The translations under genes were made by a program, and so were the position numbers. A stretch of DNA of 64,000 nucleotides, from contig NZ_CP086063.1 in assembly GCF_020783315.1 (NCBI RefSeq), positions 2,158,501 through 2,222,500 on the forward strand, in the 5' to 3' direction. This document shows, in pieces, positions 43,287-51,223 of this stretch. The notes under the pieces are model-generated. The model saw only the letters and a program-made list of their open reading frames with translations. It did no database searches and was not told the DNA's origin. This DNA is from Ferruginibacter lapsinanis (GTDB lineage Bacteria > Bacteroidota > Bacteroidia > Chitinophagales > Chitinophagaceae). Position 1 is the first letter of the stretch. Every line of letters starts with the position of its first letter.

Positions 43287-43303
43287 GAGAGAATTTACCT
43301 CAG

Positions 43304-43367
43304 CAAAAGTATTGGCATTCCAATGAGTAATGAATGATTTTTTCTCAGTTTTTACTGATTATTATCA
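43304..43367 (-). promoter_or_regulatory. Two-box FNR-like site and perfect -7 element of the histidine kinase gene
   Basis: Distal box TGATTATTATCA (43356-43367, perfect), proximal TGATTTTTTCTC (43335-43346, left arm only), 21 bp apart; -7 element TACTTTTG from 43311 to 43304, 29.5 bp from the proximal centre. Confidence 0.55.
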
Positions 43368-43439
43368 TCTTTTCTTCTTCAGAATTATGAAAGGGTATTG
43401 ATAACAGATAATACCAGAAATATTTACGCTGGTGAGAAA

Positions 43440-43504
43440 TGACAGCAATCAAACTATTTATTGATAGCTGTCAGCGCTTACAGTATGATCTTTTATCAAT
43501 TTTA
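43440..43504 (+). promoter_or_regulatory. Two-box FNR-like site and -7 element of nrdJ
   Basis: Both boxes are perfect, TGACAGCAATCA (43440-43451) and TGATAGCTGTCA (43462-43473), 22 bp apart; together they also form a 13-bp inverted repeat with one mismatch. -7-like CAATTTTA at 43497-43504, 29.5 bp from the proximal centre. Confidence 0.65.
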
Positions 43505-43537
43505 TGTTTCGTCTAATGATTAATAAATGTATAAGAA

Positions 43538-45286
43538 ATGGCACGCTTCTCTGAAAATTCCCTGCGTTTGTTGCAACACCTTTATTTGCAAAAAAATGCC
43601 GGCGCTGCTGGTTTTGAAACACCGCATGAACTTTTTAGAAGAGTGGCAAAATCTGTAGCAGCTGCTGAACTTGTTTTTGGTGGAATGGAAGATGCAACGA
43701 ATTGGGAGCAAGTGTTTTATAAAGTAATGAGCAGTTTGTGCTTTTTACCTAATTCCCCTACATTGATGAATGCCGGTATTGGTAGCAATCAATTGAGTGC
43801 CTGTTTTGTATTGCCGGTAGAAGATAATATGGATAGTATCTTCACAACACTTAAACAAGCTGCATTAATTCAGCAAAGTGGCGGAGGAACGGGCTTTAAT
43901 TTTTCGCATCTACGACCTAAAGGTGATATTGTATCTGGTATTGAGGGCATAGCAGCAGGACCTGTTTCATTTATGAAAATATTTAATACGGCTACAGAAC
44001 ATATTAAACAAGGGGGGAAGCGCCGTGGAGCTAATATGGGAATATTAAATATTGACCATCCGGATATTGAAGAATTTATTTTTGCCAAAAGAGAAAAAAA
44101 CGAGCTAAATAATTTTAATATTTCGGTAGCTGTATCGGATGAATTTATGCATTGCCTTGAGCGTAATGGTAATTGGGATCTGATCCATCCGAATTTGAAG
44201 GGAATCGTAAAAACTATTGAAGCAAAAAAAATATGGAATGATATTATTGAATCAGCCTGGGCAACCGGGGATCCGGGATTGGTATTTATTGATACAATTA
44301 ATGATAGTAATCCTTTGCCTGAATTAGGAAGGATCGAATCTACCAACCCATGTGGTGAAGTGCCGCTATTAGCTTATGAGGCCTGTAATCTTGGGTCCAT
44401 CAACCTTACAAAATTTGTACATACTACTAACGAAGTTTATCAGGTAAGCTGGAACGAGTTGGAAAAGATGATACATATAGCTATTCGCTTTTTGGATGAT
44501 GTAATAGCGGTGAACAATTATTTAATGCCGGAAATAAAAGAGCGAACATCTGCAAACAGAAAGATCGGGTTGGGGATAATGGGATGGGCGGAGATGCTGA
44601 TGATGCTGGAGATACCTTACGAATCTGAGCAAGCTGTACAACTTGCAGAAAACCTGATGCGGTTTATTCAACAAAAAAGTTTTGAGGCGTCGGCAATTTT
44701 GGCTGAGCGTAGGGGCGTATTTCCGAACTGGGAAAAAAGCATTTATTATCCTGATAAGCCGCTTCGTAATGCTACCAGGACATGTATAGCGTCAACTGGT
44801 TCTATTTCCATTATAGCTGATACTTCATCATCGATTGAACCTTTATTTGCATTGGCTTTCAGTCGTCAACATATTATGAATGGAGAAATGTTGATTGCTA
44901 TTAATAACAAGTTTGTAAATTATCTAAAAAAACATCATCTCTATTCAGAAAAAATAGTGGAACAGGTGTTGAAGGAAGGGATAGTTGACAACGTAAAAGA
45001 ACTGCCCGAGATAGTAAAAAATATTTTTAAGTCAGCATTAGAAATATCTCCATTCTGGCATTTACGACATCAAATTGTGTTCCAGCAATATACTGACAAT
45101 GCTGTATCCAAAACGATCAATTTGCCGGAGAACTCAACAATAGAAGAGGTAGGGGTTATTTATAAAGATGCCTGGTTTCAAAAAGCTAAAGGTATTACGA
45201 TCTTTCGCTATAATTCCAAAGGAAAACAAGTGATGTATAGAGGAATAAGATCTGTAGATAAAGCCTGTAAGGTATGTGTGGAATAA
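43538..45286 (+). CDS. nrdJ: Adenosylcobalamin-dependent (class II) ribonucleoside-diphosphate reductase
   Basis: 582 aa. PNSPTLMNAG, QLSACFVLPVEDNMDSI, QQSGGGTGFNFSHLRPKGD, KRRGANMGIL and the active-site ESTNPCGEVPL followed by EACNLGSINLTKF identify the B12-dependent reductase; the C-terminus ends in a CKVC Cys pair. No N-terminal ATP-cone is present, and it is at the short end for the family. It makes dNTPs without needing oxygen. No cobalamin riboswitch was seen upstream; the two-box promoter controls it instead. Confidence 0.93.
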   Translation: MARFSENSLRLLQHLYLQKNAGAAGFETPHELFRRVAKSVAAAELVFGGMEDATNWEQVFYKVMSSLCFLPNSPTLMNAGIGSNQLSACFVLPVEDNMDSIFTTLKQAALIQQSGGGTGFNFSHLRPKGDIVSGIEGIAAGPVSFMKIFNTATEHIKQGGKRRGANMGILNIDHPDIEEFIFAKREKNELNNFNISVAVSDEFMHCLERNGNWDLIHPNLKGIVKTIEAKKIWNDIIESAWATGDPGLVFIDTINDSNPLPELGRIESTNPCGEVPLLAYEACNLGSINLTKFVHTTNEVYQVSWNELEKMIHIAIRFLDDVIAVNNYLMPEIKERTSANRKIGLGIMGWAEMLMMLEIPYESEQAVQLAENLMRFIQQKSFEASAILAERRGVFPNWEKSIYYPDKPLRNATRTCIASTGSISIIADTSSSIEPLFALAFSRQHIMNGEMLIAINNKFVNYLKKHHLYSEKIVEQVLKEGIVDNVKELPEIVKNIFKSALEISPFWHLRHQIVFQQYTDNAVSKTINLPENSTIEEVGVIYKDAWFQKAKGITIFRYNSKGKQVMYRGIRSVDKACKVCVE

Positions 45287-45309
45287 TTAGTCAAAAAATA
45301 TTCCAACAA

Positions 45310-45957
45310 TCAGATGATTATAGGAGACATTTTCTTTTCAAACCAGGTAGCAGTTAATTCTGCTACTTTATCAGCGGTTTCAGGCTCTTCTGATAGGTTC
45401 ATAGCGCCAATTATTGTTTCCATTTTTTTTACACAATATAATTTTTTAAATAACCGATTGTTTAGGTGCAATACATCTTTATCAAGTCCACCTGCGATCA
45501 GTAGCGTTGGTGCATTTACGTTATCGATATGATTTTTTGTCAGATCCGGCCGGCTTTCTATTGAAACAATTGCATCAACCATGTCAGAATCAGCTGCAGA
45601 TTGTAATGCAAAATTTATATCAGAGCCAGAGACAAAATAACCAATATGACAACCTTTCCCCGAAGGGAATTCCTGTAGCCATTTTGTTACATAGTCTAAT
45701 CTTTTTGTAAATAAATTGATATCTGACCTGTTGCCAAGAAAAAATTTATCTTCTTCTGTAAGCAGATCAACTATTAATGTTCCGATATTTCTTTGTTGTA
45801 AATAGTCAGCAACAATTTCATTAAGCTTGTATGGCATCGGGCTATTTACCTGCGGAAAAACAATAACACTTTTTGCCTTCAGGGGAATAGTTAATTCGCC
45901 TTGCAGAGTAATTCCTTTGATACGGATATGTACCTTGTCTTTGAATCGGTTGAGCAT
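45310..45957 (-). CDS. Dienelactone-hydrolase-like protein lacking catalytic Ser and His
   Basis: 215 aa alpha/beta-hydrolase. SIESRPDLTKNHIDNVNAPTLLIAGGLDKDV and NLSEEPETADKVAELTATWF match the family often fused or adjacent to phosphoribosyltransferases. There the nucleophile lies in GYFGASTG; here the segment reads GYFVSGSD, so the Ser position is G111. The His of GATHLFEEPG is N187 in GAMNLSEEPE; the acid D159 is kept. It is probably not a hydrolase. Eight bases after the second DUF892 gene, so co-regulated. Family signature is from memory. Confidence 0.8.
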   Translation of the reverse strand: MLNRFKDKVHIRIKGITLQGELTIPLKAKSVIVFPQVNSPMPYKLNEIVADYLQQRNIGTLIVDLLTEEDKFFLGNRSDINLFTKRLDYVTKWLQEFPSGKGCHIGYFVSGSDINFALQSAADSDMVDAIVSIESRPDLTKNHIDNVNAPTLLIAGGLDKDVLHLNNRLFKKLYCVKKMETIIGAMNLSEEPETADKVAELTATWFEKKMSPIII

Positions 45958-45965
45958 TTTTTTAT

Positions 45966-46490
45966 CTATCTGGTTAATGCAATTGGAGCTTTTGCCAAAT
46001 TATTAATTTCGTATTCGGCTAATACAGAAAGCCTGGCGTCAATTTGTTTTTCATTTTCTTCTGCTTCATGGAAAACAGACGCAAATTTGTTGATACCTAG
46101 TGCTTTGGAAAAAGCTGCAGCAGTACCATAGGAACTGATCTTAAAGTGATTGATATCTTGCACACAGGCAAGTATGCATGCATCTCTTATAGCCGGGTCA
46201 TCACAGTTACTCAGTTTTTCCTGAGCTTCTTCTACAAAGGCTTCCATTATCCTGTTATGGAGGCTTGCAGAAGTAATATTCTCTACTTCAAAAAATTGTC
46301 CGATTTTCTGAATATGTTCCTGAATAAAACCAAGGTATTTTTGAAAGGTTGTTTTTAGTTGAAGTGAGTTGGCTTTACTTATCCATTCAGGTAAGATTGC
46401 TTTCAATGTAACTTCAGCACTAAGGAATTTTTGTGCATCATAATCAAGCAGGTTATGCAGATTGATGATGTGTGAGGTGTTTTCTTTCAT
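45966..46490 (-). CDS. DUF892 (YciE/YciF) ferritin-like stress protein, second copy
   Basis: 174 aa. Same helical plan as the protein at 39250-39765: LHNLLDYDAQKFLSAEVTL, YLGFIQEHIQKIGQFF, ACVQDINHFKISSYGTAAAFSKAL and FHEAEENEKQIDARLSVLAE. Sequence has diverged strongly from the first copy. Heads an operon with the hydrolase-like gene. Confidence 0.85.
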   Translation of the reverse strand: MKENTSHIINLHNLLDYDAQKFLSAEVTLKAILPEWISKANSLQLKTTFQKYLGFIQEHIQKIGQFFEVENITSASLHNRIMEAFVEEAQEKLSNCDDPAIRDACILACVQDINHFKISSYGTAAAFSKALGINKFASVFHEAEENEKQIDARLSVLAEYEINNLAKAPIALTR

Positions 46491-46513
46491 GGCAGTTTAT
46501 TTTTTATTCCTTA

Positions 46514-46610
46514 CAAATTTATCTGGGCTCTCAGGCGGGGGCAATGACGTCTATCAGCAAAAAGCAGAATAGTGATCATTGAAAGAGGGTTGTAAATACA
46601 TCTACCTTGT
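46514..46610. promoter_or_regulatory. Bidirectional two-box FNR-like site
   Basis: Boxes TGACGTCTATCA (46545-46556, perfect) and GAATAGTGATCA (46567-46578, right arm), 22 bp apart. Leftwards, a perfect -7 element TAAATTTG reads 46521 to 46514, 29.5 bp from the near box (second DUF892 operon). Rightwards, TACCTTGT at 46603-46610 is 30.5 bp from the other box (small-protein operon). One site thus appears to drive both divergent units. Confidence 0.65.
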
Positions 46611-46664
46611 TAAAAGAAATTAAGTGAGATAACGATTTGGGTTGAACTGTTTTTTTATTACGTT

Positions 46665-46847
46665 ATGGCAAAGAAGAAGAGCAAGAAAACAATAGAAGAT
46701 CTGCCTAAAGGAAAATATGAGGAGGTCAATCCCGATGAGATTAGGGACGATCAGTTCATACAGGAGCCTGATCCGGATATTATTCCGGATGAAGATCCTT
46801 ATGAAACACCTCCTTATGTGGCACCTGAACCTGGAGAAGGACCATGA
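46665..46847 (+). CDS. Small acidic protein of unknown function
   Basis: 60 aa. Basic start MAKKKSKKTIEDLP, then a very acidic Pro-rich part (PDPDIIPDEDPYETPPYVAPEPGEGP). Likely disordered. Similar small proteins occur in Chitinophagaceae as hypotheticals, from memory. The frame fits the rightward two-box promoter, with about 50 bp between the predicted start and the ATG. An opposing 79-codon frame on the minus strand is rejected. Confidence 0.65.
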   Translation: MAKKKSKKTIEDLPKGKYEEVNPDEIRDDQFIQEPDPDIIPDEDPYETPPYVAPEPGEGP

Positions 46848-46875
46848 AATAAACAACATTCAAAAAAATGAGTAA

Positions 46876-47046
46876 GTGATTAGGCTAGTTGATCATATCG
46901 ATAAACTAAAAATATCCGAAGGTATAGCATGGTTACTGGTATTATTACTTGCAGCTTCTGGGTATACTCATTTAAGAACTCTAGTAGTTTTTATACTTAC
47001 AAAATTGTATGAATATTTTATTCAGCATAATACATTTAATCCATGA
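46876..47046 (+). CDS. Small membrane protein, GTG start, overlapping the next gene
   Basis: 56 aa. It begins VIRLVDHIDKLKISEGIAWLLVLLLAASGY and continues with THLRTLVVFILTKLYEYF, one or two membrane segments. A stop (TAA at 46873) directly precedes the GTG at 46876, so this is the only useful start. Its TGA overlaps the ATG of the next gene by four bases (ATGA), a sign of translational coupling. Lies 28 bp after the acidic protein gene. Confidence 0.45.
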   Translation: MIRLVDHIDKLKISEGIAWLLVLLLAASGYTHLRTLVVFILTKLYEYFIQHNTFNP

Positions 47047-47453
47047 TTATAGAAATTGACGATACCAAAACAATAGAACTAATACAGGATAAATTCAGTG
47101 AGTTCTTTCCCTTTTTGAAAATCGAATTTTATGAACATCCTCATCATTGGTATAAGGAATCTTCTAAAACAACAATATTGCCTGGAAACAAAACAATTGG
47201 CGAAATAAGAAAGCATCATCACCAGGGAGATATGGAAATACATTCATGGTACAGGACAGGTGATCTTGAACAATCGTTCAGAAAAAAGTTTAACCTCAAT
47301 GTACAGGTGTTTCGTTTGCATGGCACAGAGTGGGTGCAAACAGTAGGAACTGATAAGCTTACTCTTGAAGAACAAAATGATATAGGACGAAAAGCAACAC
47401 TCGAAGTTCAAAAGGTGGCGGATTCTCCTACAGCAAATCGTAATTTATTTTAA
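47043..47453 (+). CDS. Conserved-looking hypothetical protein
   Basis: 136 aa, soluble. IEFYEHPHHWYKESSKTTILPGNKTIGEIRKHHHQGDMEIHSWYRTGDLEQSFRKKFNLNVQVFRLHGTEWVQT is His/Trp-rich and well structured; the C-terminus is charged. I do not recognise the family. Last gene of the small-protein unit driven by the bidirectional site. Confidence 0.7.
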   Translation: MIIEIDDTKTIELIQDKFSEFFPFLKIEFYEHPHHWYKESSKTTILPGNKTIGEIRKHHHQGDMEIHSWYRTGDLEQSFRKKFNLNVQVFRLHGTEWVQTVGTDKLTLEEQNDIGRKATLEVQKVADSPTANRNLF

Positions 47454-47532
47454 GAAAGATTGTTGTTGTAGTTTAAACGGGAAGTACGAGTTAAATATTT
47501 TTTTCACGGTTTGAAATTTAAAAGGAGGGGTT

Positions 47533-48216
47533 ATGTGTTTTTCTGCAAATGCAAGTTTTGCTTCGGCTGTGATACTTTCTGTAGTGGGTATCACTTCTAT
47601 AAGGCGAACAACATCTTCTTCTCAGCTGGCATTTGGTGCAGTTCCTTTTGTATTCGCCATTCAGCAATTGTCAGAAGGTTTTGTATGGCTCTCAGTTACA
47701 GATCCTTTTTTTGTAGGTTGGCAAGGTGTATCCATTTATACCTTTTTGATCTTTGCTCATATAGTTTGGCCAACATGGATTCCTCTTTCAATACTTATGC
47801 TGGAAAAAAATGAGCAGAGAAAAAAAATACTCCGTGTTTTATTAGGGATCGGTATGCTCTTGTCTTTTTCTTATGCCTCTTGTTTGATTATTTATCCCGT
47901 TACAGCAGAAGCGGCAGGATATCACATTCAGTATAGACTTAATTATCCTGTGGTATTTCTTGAAACAGGGAGCGCTTTTTACGGACTGGCTACAGTACTT
48001 CCCGAGTTTATTTCAAGTGTACGCAGAATGAGATGGTTGGGCTTATTTATAGCGTTGTCATATGTTGTTACTTACATATTTTATCAGCAATATATTATTT
48101 CTGTATGGTGCTATTTTGCAGCATTGATCAGTGTTATTATTTATTGGGTATTAAAAGGAGTTAATCAATTTTATATAACGGGAAGATTCACCAATTTTAA
48201 AATAAGGAGGATATAA
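47533..48216 (+). CDS. DUF6629-type membrane protein
   Basis: 227 aa, about seven membrane helices. It starts MCFSANASF with LAFGAVPFVFAIQQLSEGFVWLS, the usual DUF6629 opening. A good Shine-Dalgarno AAGGAGGGG (47522-47530) lies just before the ATG at 47533. Function unknown. A 100-codon frame at 47511 overlaps it and is a shadow. Confidence 0.8.
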   Translation: MCFSANASFASAVILSVVGITSIRRTTSSSQLAFGAVPFVFAIQQLSEGFVWLSVTDPFFVGWQGVSIYTFLIFAHIVWPTWIPLSILMLEKNEQRKKILRVLLGIGMLLSFSYASCLIIYPVTAEAAGYHIQYRLNYPVVFLETGSAFYGLATVLPEFISSVRRMRWLGLFIALSYVVTYIFYQQYIISVWCYFAALISVIIYWVLKGVNQFYITGRFTNFKIRRI

Positions 48217-48253
48217 GCCATATATTTTTCCTTGCTTTTGAGATGGCAATTGT

Positions 48254-48318
48254 TGATTCGAATCAGTGTTTTTTTTGATGCCCGTCATTGCGGTGGCCTT
48301 ATCGGAAAGGTAGGTTTG
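48254..48318 (+). promoter_or_regulatory. Two-box FNR-like site and perfect -7 element of the universal stress protein gene
   Basis: Best instance in the window: TGATTCGAATCA (48254-48265) and TGATGCCCGTCA (48276-48287), both perfect, 22 bp apart, then a perfect -7 element TAGGTTTG (48311-48318), 29.5 bp from the proximal centre. Confidence 0.75.
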
Positions 48319-48332
48319 TAAAAATTACTATT

Positions 48333-49160
48333 ATGAAAAAGGTATTACTTGTATTTGACGGAACAAATTTTTCCGCAGGTGCATTTGAATTTGCTAGAGT
48401 TTTAAATGAAAAACAAAACATATTGCTAATTGGGGCTTTCTTGCCCGAATTTGAATATTCCAATTTGTGGGGGTACTCAGGGGGAAGCACAGTGGTACCG
48501 TCTTTTGTCCCTGTATCGGAATTAGAGAACACGGAAGTAGTAACAAAAAATATCGAACGTTTTAAATCCTTATGTATAAAAAATGGTATCGAATTCAGGG
48601 TGCATCATGATTTTGTTGATTTTACTTTACTGGAATTAAAAATGGAAACACGGTTTTCTGATCTTCTGATCATTGGCAGCGAAACATTTTACGATACATT
48701 GGGTATGGGTAGTATAAGTGATTATCTTCAAAAAGCTTTGCATGAAGTAGAATGTCCGGTTGTGGTTGTTCCTGAAAAATTCGAGTTCCCAAAATCAAAT
48801 ATTCTTGCCTATGATGGAGGCGAATCTTCTGTGTATGCCATCAAGCAGTTTACTTATTTATTCCCAGAGCTAACGGCTAATAAAACATTGCTTGCTTATG
48901 CAAAAGAAAATGATGAGGAGGAGTTGCCCGATGAAGTAAATATTGAAGAATTGGCAGCAAGACATTTTTCCAATTTAACACTTTCGAAGAGTAATATAGA
49001 TCCTCATTATTATTTTAACAGGTGGCTGCTTGAAGGAATGAATGCAATATTTGTTACCGGAGCTTATGGTCGGTCCGGTATTTCGAGATTATTTCATAAA
49101 AGCTTTGTGAATGATATAATCAAAGAACATCGGATACCGGTATTTATTGCACACCGTTGA
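48333..49160 (+). CDS. Tandem universal stress protein (UspA family)
   Basis: 275 aa with the start at 48333 (MKKVLLVFDGTNFSAGAFEFA); an ATG at 48288 lies before the predicted promoter end. Two Usp halves: residues 1-145 with DLLIIGSETFYDTL and PVVVVPEKFE, and 150-275 with NILAYDGGESSVYAIKQF and FVTGAYGRSGISRLFHKSF...RIPVFIAHR. The G-x2-G-x9-G(S/T) ATP motif is only partly visible. Stress survival role by family. Confidence 0.9.
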   Translation: MKKVLLVFDGTNFSAGAFEFARVLNEKQNILLIGAFLPEFEYSNLWGYSGGSTVVPSFVPVSELENTEVVTKNIERFKSLCIKNGIEFRVHHDFVDFTLLELKMETRFSDLLIIGSETFYDTLGMGSISDYLQKALHEVECPVVVVPEKFEFPKSNILAYDGGESSVYAIKQFTYLFPELTANKTLLAYAKENDEEELPDEVNIEELAARHFSNLTLSKSNIDPHYYFNRWLLEGMNAIFVTGAYGRSGISRLFHKSFVNDIIKEHRIPVFIAHR

Positions 49161-49243
49161 GTTGTTTTTGTGTATATAGGATTACCTGTATAATAAAAGT
49201 GATTAACAGATTTTTTTAGTCGGATGATATCCAGTAAAGGCTT

Positions 49244-50326
49244 ATGTTTCAAGAATTAACAGAACAACATTCCGAAGTAAAGGATATTGCCAGAAATAAT
49301 CCTTGTATTTCACTTGTAATGCCATTTGAACCAAAAATGACAGATGAAGAAGAGTTGGTAAAAAAGGTTGAAAGCGTTGTTATTAAAATAGAAAAAGCAT
49401 TGTTGGGTATTTATCCGGAAGTGGAGGTGGGGGCTGTAGTGGATAGATTAAAAGAAGTGCTGGAGGGATTAAATTATTTTACTCATAAAAAAAGTATTGC
49501 AGTTTTTGTTTCACCAATCATAGACAAGATATATTATCTAGATATGCAGGTTGATGAGAAGATAATCATTGATGGTTCATTTGCAATAAGCGATGTCATT
49601 AATTGCAAGAAACAAATGCATGAATATCTTGTAGGGGTATTCACAGGAAAGTATGCAGAGATTTATCTGGGGGATACGGTTTATGCCGTTTCCAATGTTT
49701 TGAACAATGATTGGGCACAAAGAGAGGCTGTTATAGATGGCAATACAAAGTTGAAAAAGATATTACTGGATAAATTTTCACAATCTTCCAATCACGGGAT
49801 CAAACGATTGTTACAGGCATATAAATTACCTTTTTTTATGATGGGGTCCGTAAATGCACTGAGACACTTCAAAACAATGAAACATAATGTAAAACATGTT
49901 GTAAAATGTATCTCTGGTAATTTTAAAAAAAAGACACCTGTTGAATTACAAGCAATAATTCAACAGCATGTGGTTGATTGGCATAAGGTGATACAAGCTG
50001 ATCTTATCAGTCAGATAGAAGAAGCTAAAGCGAATAATAAAATAGCGATTGGTATCAATGAAGTAAAACAAATGCTTTCACAAAACAGAGGTAAGCTGCT
50101 TATTGTAGAAAAGGATTTTATCTGTCGTCAAAAAAAAGCAGCCTTAAATGGAACAGTTAATCACTTATCAACAGACGATGGTTTTTTTTATATAAAAAAT
50201 GGGTTAGATGAATTGATCGAACAGGTATTGGAAAATGGAGGAGATGTTGAATTTGTAGATAAACATGATTTGAAAAAATATCACAGAATAGTGCTAATAG
50301 AAAATTTTGATCCTGATCTATTGTAG
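49244..50326 (+). CDS. Bacterial aeRF1-like (baeRF) protein, putative ribosome-associated stress factor
   Basis: 360 aa, soluble. The layout resembles baeRF3-type relatives of archaeal/eukaryal release factor 1: an N-terminal domain (CISLVMPFEP, LNYFTHKKSIAVFVSP), a middle part (VGVFTGKYAEIYLGD) and a C-terminal domain with VKQMLSQNRGKLLIVEKDF and LDELIEQVLENGGDVEFV. Related Balon-type proteins act in ribosome hibernation. Assignment is by remembered layout, so moderate. It follows the universal stress gene by 83 bp with no clear two-box site of its own. Confidence 0.65.
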   Translation: MFQELTEQHSEVKDIARNNPCISLVMPFEPKMTDEEELVKKVESVVIKIEKALLGIYPEVEVGAVVDRLKEVLEGLNYFTHKKSIAVFVSPIIDKIYYLDMQVDEKIIIDGSFAISDVINCKKQMHEYLVGVFTGKYAEIYLGDTVYAVSNVLNNDWAQREAVIDGNTKLKKILLDKFSQSSNHGIKRLLQAYKLPFFMMGSVNALRHFKTMKHNVKHVVKCISGNFKKKTPVELQAIIQQHVVDWHKVIQADLISQIEEAKANNKIAIGINEVKQMLSQNRGKLLIVEKDFICRQKKAALNGTVNHLSTDDGFFYIKNGLDELIEQVLENGGDVEFVDKHDLKKYHRIVLIENFDPDLL

Positions 50327-50351
50327 AGTAAAATATCTTCTATAAATTATC

Positions 50352-50381
50352 AAAACCCCATCTTAATGAAGATGGGGTTTT
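50352..50381. terminator. Bidirectional rho-independent terminator
   Basis: 13-bp stem (50352-50364 with 50369-50381, loop AATG) between convergent genes, A-rich on the left and T-rich on the right. Confidence 0.9.
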
Positions 50382-50410
50382 ACATTTTTATTCAATAATA
50401 CAGGTATGGT

Positions 50411-50905
50411 TTAATGCTTACCGTGTCCTTTCCCTTTCCAAGGGCCTTTCCCAGGACCTTTTCCTGGATATTTTGCTGCTTTCCATTTTCCATGATCCGG
50501 ATGTCCTTTAATTACCCAATACCTTTCATCATGGCTGTCACGTATGATCATTTGCCCTTTCTTTCCTTTATATGGAGCATATTTTACATAATAAATGTCA
50601 TGATGATCATATGGTCTGGGATCATTTATCACCACTTTATATCCATGGTATAAATCATACCCACGATATTTAGGAGGAAGTGTAGGACTAAATACCCATT
50701 TTTTACCTTGCTTATAAATAAATTGCCTTTGCGGAACATAGTAATAGGCATCTACATCAGGTAAATAATAATACTCAGCATAATCGTACCCGACTGGTCC
50801 CCATACAGGCTGAGCGCCAACATTGAAGGATACATTGACTTGTGCATTTGCTTTGAAAATAAAACTTGTCAGTATCAAAGTGAATACTACTAATAACTTT
50901 TTCAT
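50411..50905 (-). CDS. Secreted/periplasmic hypothetical protein, Tyr-rich with Gly-Lys-rich tail
   Basis: 164 aa. Signal peptide MKKLLVVFTLILTSFIFKANAQ. Mature part rich in Tyr (YDYAEYYYLPDVDAYYYVPQRQFIY) and a C-terminal Pro-Gly-Lys tail (GKGPGKGPWKGKGHGKH). Similar Bacteroidota envelope proteins exist as hypotheticals; no function is known. Confidence 0.78.
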   Translation of the reverse strand: MKKLLVVFTLILTSFIFKANAQVNVSFNVGAQPVWGPVGYDYAEYYYLPDVDAYYYVPQRQFIYKQGKKWVFSPTLPPKYRGYDLYHGYKVVINDPRPYDHHDIYYVKYAPYKGKKGQMIIRDSHDERYWVIKGHPDHGKWKAAKYPGKGPGKGPWKGKGHGKH

Positions 50906-51223
50906 AATAGAAAATTTTGTTTCAGCTATAGTAATTCAAATACAGTGCCACTAAAAAATTACTTCGTGCCAGTTAACATTTATATAACTTAAAAAAAATG
51001 TTAAAACGGAAAAGCTTTTGTACTGTATTAACAGTAGTTATATAGGAGAAAATCCAGGAATATGCATAATCTTATAGCCTCAAAACTGACATAAATCAAT
51101 AAAAATAATAGCTATTGCATTTTTCCATTAATGTTTGTACATTGTTTGGCAAGACTTCCAATCTCCTCTGAAGTTTTATTTTTCAAACACAAGTTACTTT
51201 CACTATTACTAAAATTAATTATT
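50906..51223. other. Divergent intergenic region upstream of the TPR gene
   Basis: 318 bp, AT-rich. One perfect single box TGACATAAATCA (51087-51098) is present, but no partner at 22 bp and no -7 element at 29.5 bp, so it is not counted with the regulon. TAATGTTTG near 51129 may be part of a promoter. Confidence 0.4.

Noticed and set aside
46620..46859. 79-codon minus-strand frame opposite the small acidic protein
   Set aside because: The plus-strand frame has the acidic Pro-rich pattern of a known type of small protein and fits the rightward promoter; the opposite frame is a mirror of it.
47511..47813. 100-codon plus frame overlapping DUF6629
   Set aside because: Out-of-frame shadow; the DUF6629 frame has family landmarks and a Shine-Dalgarno.
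49200..49233. TGATTAACAGAT...ATGATATCCA before the baeRF gene
   Set aside because: Right arms do not fit and no -7 element is at the right place; the gene may be read from the universal stress promoter.
51087..51098. Perfect single box TGACATAAATCA upstream of the TPR gene
   Set aside because: No second box and no -7 element at 29.5 bp; a few such single boxes are expected by chance in AT-rich DNA of this length.
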